Part shown: positions 5,621 through 13,632 of the stretch, piece after piece
Layout of the letters: the number at the start of each line of letters is the position of its first letter
How positions within the stretch are numbered: the first letter of the stretch is position 1
From: an uncultured Bacilli bacterium
GTDB lineage: Bacteria > Bacillota_I > Bacilli_A > RF39 > UBA660
DNA length: 13,632 bases
Assembly: GCA_949025205.1 (NCBI GenBank)
Contig: CARMXJ010000034.1
Location: forward strand, 1-13,632
Direction of reading: 5' to 3'
The notes under the pieces: generated by a model
Seen by the model: the letters and a program-made list of their open reading frames with translations, nothing else
What the model was told of the DNA's origin: nothing
Database searches by the model: none
Translations under genes and position numbers: made by a program

Positions 5621-8600
5621 GTGGCTTATAAATTAAAAGAATTTGGAGATTATTCCAAAAGAAGAAGCTTTTCAAAATCAAAAAACACTATGGAACTTTC
5701 GGATTTACTAGAAATCCAAAAAAAATCATACCAATGGTTCTTAGAAGAAGGAATCAAGGAAACTTTTGAAGAATTATTTCCGGTAGAAAGTTTTACGGGT
5801 AACGTAACAATCGACTTTGGAGATTATTCTTTTGACACGCCTAGATATTCTGTAAAAGAATCCAAAGAAAGAATGGTAAACTATGCAGCACCGCTAAAGG
5901 TCCAAGCACGTGTGTTTATTCATGAAACAGGAGAGGTAAAAGAGCAAGAAATATTCTTAGGAGATATGCCTTTAATGACAGATGCTGGAACATTTATCAT
6001 TAACGGAGCAGAGCGTGTAATTGTTTCTCAACTTGTTCGTTCTCCAAGTATTTATTTTAAACGTGAAATTGATAAAAATGGACGTCGTATTATATCTGGA
6101 GAAGTAATACCTAACCGTGGTACATGGCTAGAATACGAATTAGATGCTCGTGATGTTATGTATGTTCGTATCGACCGTACAAGAAAAGTACCAGTAACAA
6201 CATTCTTAAGAGCATTAGGACTTTCAAATGATGAAGACATTACCAGTGTCTTTGGAGAAAATATTTACATTGAAAATACGCTTCTTAAAGATAGTACTAA
6301 AAATACAGATGAAGCACTTATTGAAATTTATGAAAAATTACGTCCAGGAGAACCAGCAACACTTGATAGTGCCAAGAATCAATTGGTTACTAGATTCTTT
6401 GACCATTTCCGTTATGACTTAGCGCGTGTTGGCCGTTATAAATTCAATAAAAAATTAAATGTAGCAGACCGCCTTCTTAACCAAACTTTAGCTATCGATA
6501 TTAAAGATGGAAAAGATGTAATTGCTAAAAAAGGCGATGTTGTTACAAAAGATGTATTAGAAAAAATAAAAGTAGCTCTAAAAAATGGCTTTGGAGTAAA
6601 GAAAACCATTATTAACGAAGAGTTAGATACCTATGATCAAATTCAAGAAGTTGTGGTAGTAGATAAAAATAACCCAGAAAAAACAGTTAAAATTATTGGA
6701 AATGATCAAACAATTGATATTAAAAGACTTACCATTTCAGATATCTATGCCTCTATTTCTTATTATTTAAATTTACAAGATGGAATTGGAAATGTGGATG
6801 AAATTGACCACTTAGGAAACCGTCGTGTTCGTCAAGTAGGAGAATTAATCCAAAATCAATTCAAAGTTGGTATGTCAAGAATGGAAAGAGTCATTCGTGA
6901 GCGTATGACTACCCAAGAAATTGATGCTGTAACCCCAAAATCACTTATTAACATAAGACCTGTAACCGCCGTATTAAAAGAATTCTTTGGCTCTTCTCAA
7001 CTTTCTAAATTCATGGACCAAATTAACCCAATCGCAGAATTAACCGATAAAAGACGTTTATCTAGCTTAGGTCCAGGTGGACTTTCACGTGATCGTGCTG
7101 GAATGGATGTACGTGATGTTAATGCCAGCCACTATGGTCGTATTTGCCCAATAGAATCTCCAGAAGGACAAAACATTGGACTTATCACAAGTTTAGCTGG
7201 ATATGCTAAAATTAACGAATATGGATTTATTACAACTCCTTATCGTAAAGTAGTAGATGGTGTTGTTCAAATGGATGATGTCATTTACATGACAGCAGAT
7301 GAAGAAGCAGACTTTTATATTTCCCAAGCCACAGTTGCTTTGGATGATAAAAATCGCATTGTAGAAGATGAAGTTTTAGTTCGTATTAATGGTGACAACG
7401 TAATGTGTAAAAGAGAACAAGTCAATTTTGTTGATGTTGCTCCTAGCCAACTTGTAGCCATCACAACTAGCTGTATTCCTTTCCTTGATTACGATGATGC
7501 AAACCGTACTTTAATGGGTGCAAACATGCAACGTCAAGCAGTTCCACTTTTAACTTGCGACTCTCCAATCGTTGGTACAGGAGTAGAACACGTAGCTGCA
7601 AAATATTCTGGAAGTACAGTCGTATCAAAAGCCGATGGTGTAGTAGAATACGCAGATGCTCTAAAAATTATTGTAAAAACAGCCAAAGGAAAAGATACAT
7701 ACTATTTAGCAAGCTTTGAAAGAACGAATGCATCAAGTAGTTTAAATCATAGACCACTTGTTAAAAAAGGTGATAAAGTACACGCTGGACAAGTGCTAGC
7801 AGATGGACCAAGTACGCAAAATGGAGAACTTGCTCTTGGTAAAAATATGACCGTTGCCTTCATGACTTATAATGGATATAACTATGAAGATGCCGTAATA
7901 TTAAATGAAAGATTAGTAAAAGATGATGTTTATACCTCTCTACATATAGAACGTTATGAAATCGAATGCCGCGATACAAAATTAGGACCAGAAGAAATTA
8001 CACGTGATATTCCAAATGTTGGAGAAGAAGCTCGTAGAAACTTAGATGCCGAAGGTATTGTTCGTATTGGTACCGAAGTAAAAGAAGGCGATATTCTAGT
8101 TGGAAAAGTAACTCCAAAAGGAGTACAAGAATTAACCAGCGAAGAAAAATTATTACATGCGATTTTCGGAGAAAAAACACGTGAAGTTCGTGATACTTCC
8201 CTAAAAGTAGAACATGGTGCTGATGGTATTGTCCATGATGTTAAAGTGTATACAAAAGAAAACAGCGATGATATGCCTCCAGGAGTATTTAAAATCATTC
8301 GTGTATACATTATTCAAAAACGTAAGATTCAAGTCGGAGACAAAATGTCAGGTCGACATGGAAACAAAGGTGTTATCTCTTTGGTATTACCAGAAGAAGA
8401 TATGCCATATTTACCAGATGGTACTCCTGTTGATATCATGTTAAATCCATTAGGTGTTCCATCTCGTATGAACATTGGACAAATTCTAGAAGTACACCTT
8501 GGAATGGCTGGTAAACGACTAGGAGTGAAATACGCAACTCCAGTATTTGATGGGGCTAACTTAGATGATATCCATGAAGAGATGAAAGAAGCCGGAATGG

Positions 8601-9265
8601 ATGAAGATGGTAAAGTAGAACTTATAAACGGTCGTACGGGAGAGCCTTTTGAAAACCGTATTAACGTTGGTGTTATGTACATGGTTAAACTTCACCACAT
8701 GGTAGACGATAAGTTGCATGCTCGTGCTACTGGACCATACTCACTAGTAACGCAACAACCACTTGGTGGTAAAGCACAATTTGGTGGACAAAGATTTGGA
8801 GAAATGGAAGTTTGGGCATTATATGCTTATGGTGCAGCGCATGTCCTACAAGAAATCTTAACCATTAAATCGGATGATGTTGTAGGTCGTGTTAAGGTTT
8901 ATGAATCTTTAGTAAAAGGAAAAACCGTAAACCAAGCTGGTGTTCCGGAAAGCTTTAGAGTTCTTATTAAAGAATTCCAAGCTTTAGGATTAGACATTCA
9001 AATACTAGATAACGAAGACCATTTGTTAGACTTAAAAGAAATTGAAGAAGATGAAGAAAAAGAAGATACAATTCGTATTGAAGAAATCGATTTAAATAAA
9101 GAAGAACTAGAAGAAAACGAAGAAACAAAAGAAGAAACAGCTGCAGAAGATTCCTATGATGAGGAAGAAGAAGCAGAAGATGAATTTGAAGAAAACAGCT
9201 TAGATGATTTAGAGTTTCCAGAAGGGATAGAAGAGAAAGATTTAGAAGGGAGTGATATCCTATGA
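5621..9265 (+). CDS. rpoB: DNA-directed RNA polymerase subunit beta
   Basis: The 1214-aa protein is a full-length beta subunit of the core RNA polymerase. GTG 5621 follows GGGGTGA (5610-5616), a match to the 16S tail. Landmarks in order: GEVIPNRGTWLEYE in the protrusion region; the rifampicin pocket GSSQLSKFMDQINPIAELTDKR (from about 457); PIESPEGQNIGLI; NYEDAVILNE (E756, D757 near the active site); GDKMSGRHGNKG with the conserved Lys pair (K908, K916); and the C-terminal clamp-contact LGGKAQFGGQRFGEME. The rifampicin pocket has Lys at 463 and Asp at 476, where E. coli has Q513 and H526. PEGQ replaces the usual PEGP nearby. Residues about 1141-1214 form a long acidic, Glu-rich tail of low complexity. 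The gene overlaps rpoC by four bases. Confidence 0.99.
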   Translation: MAYKLKEFGDYSKRRSFSKSKNTMELSDLLEIQKKSYQWFLEEGIKETFEELFPVESFTGNVTIDFGDYSFDTPRYSVKESKERMVNYAAPLKVQARVFIHETGEVKEQEIFLGDMPLMTDAGTFIINGAERVIVSQLVRSPSIYFKREIDKNGRRIISGEVIPNRGTWLEYELDARDVMYVRIDRTRKVPVTTFLRALGLSNDEDITSVFGENIYIENTLLKDSTKNTDEALIEIYEKLRPGEPATLDSAKNQLVTRFFDHFRYDLARVGRYKFNKKLNVADRLLNQTLAIDIKDGKDVIAKKGDVVTKDVLEKIKVALKNGFGVKKTIINEELDTYDQIQEVVVVDKNNPEKTVKIIGNDQTIDIKRLTISDIYASISYYLNLQDGIGNVDEIDHLGNRRVRQVGELIQNQFKVGMSRMERVIRERMTTQEIDAVTPKSLINIRPVTAVLKEFFGSSQLSKFMDQINPIAELTDKRRLSSLGPGGLSRDRAGMDVRDVNASHYGRICPIESPEGQNIGLITSLAGYAKINEYGFITTPYRKVVDGVVQMDDVIYMTADEEADFYISQATVALDDKNRIVEDEVLVRINGDNVMCKREQVNFVDVAPSQLVAITTSCIPFLDYDDANRTLMGANMQRQAVPLLTCDSPIVGTGVEHVAAKYSGSTVVSKADGVVEYADALKIIVKTAKGKDTYYLASFERTNASSSLNHRPLVKKGDKVHAGQVLADGPSTQNGELALGKNMTVAFMTYNGYNYEDAVILNERLVKDDVYTSLHIERYEIECRDTKLGPEEITRDIPNVGEEARRNLDAEGIVRIGTEVKEGDILVGKVTPKGVQELTSEEKLLHAIFGEKTREVRDTSLKVEHGADGIVHDVKVYTKENSDDMPPGVFKIIRVYIIQKRKIQVGDKMSGRHGNKGVISLVLPEEDMPYLPDGTPVDIMLNPLGVPSRMNIGQILEVHLGMAGKRLGVKYATPVFDGANLDDIHEEMKEAGMDEDGKVELINGRTGEPFENRINVGVMYMVKLHHMVDDKLHARATGPYSLVTQQPLGGKAQFGGQRFGEMEVWALYAYGAAHVLQEILTIKSDDVVGRVKVYESLVKGKTVNQAGVPESFRVLIKEFQALGLDIQILDNEDHLLDLKEIEEDEEKEDTIRIEEIDLNKEELEENEETKEETAAEDSYDEEEEAEDEFEENSLDDLEFPEGIEEKDLEGSDIL

Positions 9266-12200
9266 TAGAAGTTAACAATTTTAAAGGCATCAAAATAGGT
9301 ATTGCCTCTCCTGAAAAAATACGTGAATGGTCTTATGGAGAAGTTAAAAAACCAGAAACCATTAATTATCGTACCTTAAAACCAGAACGTGATGGATTAT
9401 TCTGTGAAAAAATATTTGGTCCATCGAAAGACTATGAATGTAGCTGTGGAAAATACAAAAGATTAAGATACAAAAATGTTGTCTGCGACCGTTGTGGTGT
9501 AGAAGTAACAAAATCCAAAGTACGTCGTGAAAGAATGGGACACATTGAACTAGCAAGTCCATGCTCTCATATTTGGTTTTTTAAAGGCGTACCTTCAAAA
9601 ATGGGCCTTGTCTTAGATATGTCTCCAAGAGATTTGGAAGAAGTTTTATACTTTGTAAGTTATGTTGTATTAGACCCAGGTAGTGCTCCTCTTGGTAAAA
9701 AACAAACTTTATCTGATAAAGAATACCGTGCTTATTATGAAAAGTATGGCTCAACTTTTAAAGTAGGAATGGGTGCTGAAGCAATACAGGCCTTATTAAA
9801 AGAAGTGGATATCGATAAAGAAGTAAATGAATTACGTGAAGAGTTAGAGACAGCAACTGGTCAAAAACGAATTCGTTTAGTAAAACGTTTAGACTGTCTA
9901 GTAGCTTTCCAAGAATCAAACAACAAACCAGAATGGATGATTCTAAATGCTCTTCCAGTTATTCCACCCGATTTAAGACCGATGATTCAACTAGATGGTG
10001 GACGTTTTGCAACGAGTGACTTAAATGACTTATATCGTCGTATCATAAACCGTAACAACCGTTTGAAAAAATTATTAGAGCTTGGAGCTCCAACTATCAT
10101 TGTGCAAAATGAAAAACGTATGCTTCAAGAAGCAGTAGATAGTTTATTTGATAATGGTCGTCGTGGTAGAAGTGTAACCGCTGCCGGAAATAGACCGCTT
10201 AAATCTCTTGCCAGCATGTTAAAAGGAAAACAAGGACGTTTCCGTCAAAACTTACTAGGTAAACGTGTTGACTACTCTGGTCGTAGCGTTATCGTTGTTG
10301 GACCAAATTTAAAAATGTACCAATGTGGTATTCCAAAAGAAATGGCTTTAGAGCTATTTAAACCTCATGTTATTCATGGTCTAGTGGACCGTGGTCTTGC
10401 GCATAACATTAAAGGAGCAAAAAAATTAATTGAATCTCGTGATGATTCCGTTTGGGATGTTGTAGAAGATGTGATTACAGAACATCCAGTAATGCTGAAC
10501 CGTGCTCCAACACTTCATAGACTTGGTATTCAAGCATTTGAACCAAAACTAGTTGGTGGTAAAGCAATTCGTCTTCACCCACTTGTATGTGCAGCATTTA
10601 ACGCTGACTTCGATGGAGACCAAATGGCGGTTCACGTTCCTTTAAGTGAAGAAGCCAAAGCAGAAGCAAGAATTTTAATGCTTGGTGCAAATAACATCTT
10701 AAATCCAAAAGATGGAAAACCAATCGTTACACCATCACAAGATATGGTTCTTGGTAACTGTTATCTAACAAAAGAAGTGGCTGGAGAACCAAATGAAGGA
10801 AAAGTATATAAAAATAGCAATGAAGTATTAATGGCTTACGAAAGAAAAGAAATTACACTTCATACAAGAATTGCTTTACCTGTTCGCTCCTTTAAACATA
10901 AAATATTTGTGGATGAACAAAAGGATAAATATTTAATAACAACTTGCGGTAAAATCATATTTAATGAAATTTTACCAGATTCTTATCCCTTTATTAATGA
11001 ACCTACAAAAGAAAATATTGAAGGAATTACACCAAGTAAATATTTCTTGGAAATGGGTACAAATATTAAAGAAGAAATAGAAGCGCGTGAAATCGTTAAA
11101 CCTTTTGTCAAGAAAACATTACAAAATATTATTGCCCAAGTATTTAAAAGATATAAAACAACAGAAACTTCTATTATGTTAGATAAATTAAAAGATTTAG
11201 GATTCAAATATTCTACCATTGCAGGTATTACTGTATCTGCAGCAGATATTGTTCTAAGTGAAAAGAAACATGATATTATTGAAGAAGGACATTCTATTGT
11301 TGAAAAAATCAATAAACAATTCAAACGTGGTTTGATTACCGAAGAAGAACGTTATAACAATGTTATTAATACATGGAATACGCAACAAGATAAGATTAAA
11401 GCTGAACTTCAAGAAATTGCCGAAGGAAACTTTGATAATCCATTATTCATGATGATGAACTCAGGAGCTCGTGGTTCCATTTCTAACTTTGTTCAACTTT
11501 CTGGTATGCGTGGGCTTATGGCAAAACCAGATGGTTCAACTGTTGAAATTCCGATTACTTCAAACTTCATGGAAGGTCTTAAAGTTAGTGAATTCTTCTT
11601 ATCCAGCCATGGTTCACGTAAAGGTTCTGCCGATACTGCACTTCGTACTGCAGACTCTGGATACTTAACTAGACGTTTAGTTGATGTCGTTCAAGACATT
11701 ATTGTACGTGAATTTGACTGTGGTTCTATTAATGGAGTAGAAGTATACGATTTAATTAATGACAAAGATGGTTCTGTTATCGAACCACTTGCAGAACGTA
11801 TTTTGGGACGCTATACTGCTCAAAAAATTATAAATCCTGAAACCAAAGAAGTTATTTTGGACAAAGGAGAAATGATTACAGAAAATATCGTAGCTAAAAT
11901 TGAAAAAGCCGGAATTAAACGTGTTGAAATTCGTAGTATTTTAACATGTAAATGCAATAATGGTGTATGTCAAAAATGTTATGGACGTAACCTTGCAACA
12001 GGTAACCTTGTAGAAACAGGAGAAGCAGTTGGAATTATGGCTGCTCAATCTATCGGAGAACCTGGTACCCAACTTACCATGCGTACCTTCCACTCTGGTG
12101 GTGTTGCCCATGGTGGAGATGCGGATATTACCCAAGGTCTTCCAAGAGTAGAAGAGTTATTTGAAGCAAGAAATCCAAAAGCAAAAGCAACCATTGCTGA

Positions 12201-12960
12201 AATTAATGGTAAAGTAGAATCCATTGAAGAACAAAATGGTAAATATAAAATTGTAATTGCAAACGATGTAGAGGTTCGTGACCATGTAACCAACTACAAT
12301 ATGAAAGTACGTGTAAACGTAGGAGACGTTGTAGCTGCTGGAGATAAATTAACAGAAGGTGCAATTAGCCCTAAAGAATTACTAGCCGTAACGGACCCAA
12401 TTACAGCACAAGAATACATCTTAAAAGAAATTCAAATGGTTTACAAATTACAAGGTGTTGATATTTCCGATAAACACATCGAAATTATTGTATCTCGTAT
12501 GATAAATAAAGTACGTATTGTAGATGTTGGAGATACAGACTTTGTAGAAGGTTTAACTGTATCCATGAGAGAATTTACCGAAGGAAACAAACCCGTTATC
12601 TTGCGTGGTGGAGTACCTGCTAAAGGTAGACCAATCATGCTAGGTATAACAAAAGGTGCTTTGGAAACAGATTCCTTCCTATCTGCTGCATCTTTCCAAG
12701 AAACAACAAGAGTTCTTACCGATGCTGCTATTCGTGGTAAAGTTGACCATTTAAGAGGATTAAAAGAAAATGTTATTATTGGTAAACTAATTCCTGCCGG
12801 AACAGGTGCTAAACAATATAGTGACATTGAAATTCTTCTACAAAAAGAGTTTATGGAAGATGATGCCAGTGAATTTTTCGAAGAAAAATTAATGGATGAT
12901 GATGAAGAACTATCAACAGACCAAATTATAGATGAAATAGAAGAAAGCGATGAAGAATAA
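9262..12960 (+). CDS. rpoC: DNA-directed RNA polymerase subunit beta'
   Basis: The 1232-aa protein is the full-length beta' subunit that carries the catalytic Mg2+ of RNA polymerase. ATG 9262 overlaps the rpoB stop as ATGA. AAGGGAGTGAT (9246-9256), inside the rpoB tail, is a 9-of-11 match to AAGGAGGTGAT, so it has its own strong ribosome binding site as well as coupling. Visible landmarks: zinc site 1 with C60, C62, C75 and C78; the catalytic NADFDGD (447-453, three Asp); zinc site 2 with C820, C896, C903 and C906, matching the spacing known from E. coli; and the bridge-helix/trigger-loop region including GIMAAQSIGEPGTQLTMRTF. The protein ends in an acidic tail (from about 1200). It is split from rpoB in the normal way, with no fusion. 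Its terminator starts within the last codons. Confidence 0.99.
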   Translation: MIEVNNFKGIKIGIASPEKIREWSYGEVKKPETINYRTLKPERDGLFCEKIFGPSKDYECSCGKYKRLRYKNVVCDRCGVEVTKSKVRRERMGHIELASPCSHIWFFKGVPSKMGLVLDMSPRDLEEVLYFVSYVVLDPGSAPLGKKQTLSDKEYRAYYEKYGSTFKVGMGAEAIQALLKEVDIDKEVNELREELETATGQKRIRLVKRLDCLVAFQESNNKPEWMILNALPVIPPDLRPMIQLDGGRFATSDLNDLYRRIINRNNRLKKLLELGAPTIIVQNEKRMLQEAVDSLFDNGRRGRSVTAAGNRPLKSLASMLKGKQGRFRQNLLGKRVDYSGRSVIVVGPNLKMYQCGIPKEMALELFKPHVIHGLVDRGLAHNIKGAKKLIESRDDSVWDVVEDVITEHPVMLNRAPTLHRLGIQAFEPKLVGGKAIRLHPLVCAAFNADFDGDQMAVHVPLSEEAKAEARILMLGANNILNPKDGKPIVTPSQDMVLGNCYLTKEVAGEPNEGKVYKNSNEVLMAYERKEITLHTRIALPVRSFKHKIFVDEQKDKYLITTCGKIIFNEILPDSYPFINEPTKENIEGITPSKYFLEMGTNIKEEIEAREIVKPFVKKTLQNIIAQVFKRYKTTETSIMLDKLKDLGFKYSTIAGITVSAADIVLSEKKHDIIEEGHSIVEKINKQFKRGLITEEERYNNVINTWNTQQDKIKAELQEIAEGNFDNPLFMMMNSGARGSISNFVQLSGMRGLMAKPDGSTVEIPITSNFMEGLKVSEFFLSSHGSRKGSADTALRTADSGYLTRRLVDVVQDIIVREFDCGSINGVEVYDLINDKDGSVIEPLAERILGRYTAQKIINPETKEVILDKGEMITENIVAKIEKAGIKRVEIRSILTCKCNNGVCQKCYGRNLATGNLVETGEAVGIMAAQSIGEPGTQLTMRTFHSGGVAHGGDADITQGLPRVEELFEARNPKAKATIAEINGKVESIEEQNGKYKIVIANDVEVRDHVTNYNMKVRVNVGDVVAAGDKLTEGAISPKELLAVTDPITAQEYILKEIQMVYKLQGVDISDKHIEIIVSRMINKVRIVDVGDTDFVEGLTVSMREFTEGNKPVILRGGVPAKGRPIMLGITKGALETDSFLSAASFQETTRVLTDAAIRGKVDHLRGLKENVIIGKLIPAGTGAKQYSDIEILLQKEFMEDDASEFFEEKLMDDDEELSTDQIIDEIEESDEE

Positions 12961-12974
12961 TTGCTTTCTTTTTT
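12941..12974 (+). terminator. rpoBC terminator straddling the rpoC stop codon
   Basis: AAGAAAGC (12941-12948) pairs with GCTTTCTT (12963-12970). The 14-base loop contains the TAA stop of rpoC (12958-12960), and the stem is followed by TTTT. The stem is short for an intrinsic terminator. A second T-run (12990-12997) follows but has no convincing stem. Confidence 0.5.
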
Positions 12975-13024
12975 AGTTAAAAATACAAATTTTTTTTAAA
13001 CGGAAGTAAAAAAGGAAAAAAGTA

Positions 13025-13030
13025 TATAAT
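13025..13030 (+). promoter_or_regulatory. Possible -10 box before the Rpn-like gene
   Basis: A perfect TATAAT occurs at 13025-13030 behind an A-rich stretch, but the region 16-18 bp upstream (GGAAGT and neighbours) does not resemble a -35 box, and there is no TGn extension. In DNA this AT-rich such a match may be chance. It is listed because the next gene lies downstream of a terminator and needs a promoter. Confidence 0.25.
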
Positions 13031-13137
13031 TTTATCCTATTTTTGAGAATCATTTTGGTAATTTGAAACGTGTTTTATAAAATGAGATGTTTGCCAAAAA
13101 GACTTTATTTTGTTATTTTGGCTATGAGGTGAAAAGT

Positions 13138-13596
13138 TTGTCTAAGTATAAAAGAAAAAGGACAATAAGAAGCGATACGATATTCAAATATTTTATGAAA
13201 GAGAGTGAATATCAATATTGGTTTTTAGATATCATAAAAGAAAAAATAGGACTTGATTTAAGCAATTATCATTTAAGCGATAATGAAGCAAATACTGGAA
13301 GTATTCTAAAAGATTATCGGATGGATATTGTTTTTGAAAATCAAAATAAAAACCAAAAAGTAATCATTGAAATGAATAACCAAAGAGGCTATGCAGAAAA
13401 CAAAGGATATCAGTATTTATATCGTGTGGAAGGAAGTAGTATAAACGAAGGGGAAGAATATAAAGAAAAACATACAAAATTAATTATGTTTAATCATTTT
13501 CGGAACAAATTAATTCCAGAATTAAAAATAGCAAATTTAAAACTACAAGATAAAAAAAGTGCTTATAGAAGAAATGATAGTAACAGTTCAGACTAG
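13138..13596 (+). CDS. Rpn/PD-(D/E)XK nuclease-family transposase, short and probably truncated
   Basis: With TTG 13138 as start the protein has 152 aa. GAGGTGA (13126-13132) lies 5 bases before this TTG, whereas the longer frame from ATG 13087 has no ribosome binding site and a non-homologous 17-residue lead. The N-terminal SDTIFKYFMK resembles the DxxFKxxF opening of Rpn/PDDEXK_2 proteins. The nuclease core is RMDIVFENQNKNQKVIIEMNNQ-like, with the Asp and the E-M-N/Q variant of the catalytic E-x-K motif. Family members promote recombination or are transposon-linked nucleases and are commonly about 250-300 aa. This one stops at 13594 soon after the fold and lacks the usual C-terminal part, so it is a short form or decayed copy. 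The catalytic residues look intact, so activity is possible but unproven. Confidence 0.65.
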   Translation: MSKYKRKRTIRSDTIFKYFMKESEYQYWFLDIIKEKIGLDLSNYHLSDNEANTGSILKDYRMDIVFENQNKNQKVIIEMNNQRGYAENKGYQYLYRVEGSSINEGEEYKEKHTKLIMFNHFRNKLIPELKIANLKLQDKKSAYRRNDSNSSD

Positions 13597-13632
13597 AAAG
13601 GATAAAAAAGGAAAAAGAAAAGTGGATAAGAA
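13574..13632 (+). CDS. Possible start of a gene running off the right edge
   Basis: ATG 13574 opens a frame (MIVTVQTRKDKKGKRK...) that stays open to the window end. It overlaps the last 23 bases of the Rpn-like gene in a different frame. Only a weak GAAGAA precedes it, and GTG 13622, following AAGGAAAAAG, is an alternative start. It could be an independent gene or the frameshifted remainder of the Rpn-like gene. Nineteen or so codons are too few to decide. Confidence 0.3.
   Translation, partial: MIVTVQTRKDKKGKRKVDK

Noticed and set aside
7954..8682. Long minus-strand open frames opposite rpoB, and similar ones opposite rpoC and the ATPase
   Set aside because: They lie entirely within conserved genes, have no ribosome binding sites and their translations show no domain. 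They reflect the codon bias of the genes on the other strand.
13087..13137. ATG 13087 as start of the Rpn-like gene
   Set aside because: No ribosome binding site precedes it. TTG 13138 has GAGGTGA at 5 bases and begins near the conserved family opening.
1..13632. CRISPR array, tRNA, rRNA or riboswitch
   Set aside because: No regularly spaced direct repeats, no cloverleaf or rRNA-like segments and no recognisable aptamer core were seen in the intergenic regions by eye.

Overview
The window is AT-rich DNA from a low-GC Gram-positive bacterium, and all genes run on the + strand. The best anchors are rpoB and rpoC, the beta and beta' subunits of RNA polymerase. They are preceded by a YbxB/RsmC-type methyltransferase, the usual gene just upstream of rpoB in Bacilli. 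UGA is a stop codon here (rpoB and the methyltransferase both end in TGA), so this is not a code-4 Mollicute. The sequence style, frequent TTG/GTG starts and RpoB residues suggest a gut Bacilli lineage near Erysipelotrichales/RF39-like groups, but this is inference and is not proved by any marker here.

Layout. Bases 1-135 hold a perfect 19-bp inverted repeat around a 97-bp spacer, directly abutting the start of the first gene. The best promoter in the spacer points away from that gene, as expected for an invertible (phase-variable) promoter caught in the OFF orientation. Bases 136-4711 form an accessory island. It holds a 670-aa ClpX-like AAA+ ATPase with a novel N-terminal half, a 268-aa protein made of two diverged copies of one module, a 240-aa membrane-anchored or secreted protein, and a 174-aa protein with an Asn-repeat N-terminus. 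Two short degenerate remnants related to the 240-aa gene (about 3875-3973 and 4712-4816) suggest a decaying paralogue family. None of the island proteins except the ATPase could be assigned to a family by eye.

Bases 4832-4890 carry a 12-bp-stem hairpin that ends the island and overlaps a near-consensus promoter for the methyltransferase. A second promoter with a perfect -35 box overlaps the methyltransferase stop codon and serves rpoB. rpoB and rpoC overlap by ATGA and are followed by a terminator whose stem starts inside the rpoC coding sequence. The ribosomal protein genes rplJ/rplL, commonly just upstream in Firmicutes, are not in the window.

After rpoC comes a short, probably truncated Rpn/PD-(D/E)XK nuclease-transposase family gene. 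The beginning of another reading frame runs off the right edge.

Most notable observations: the putative invertible switch controlling an uncharacterised AAA+ operon, and RpoB carrying Lys and Asp at the positions equivalent to E. coli Q513 and H526, which predicts intrinsic rifampicin resistance.
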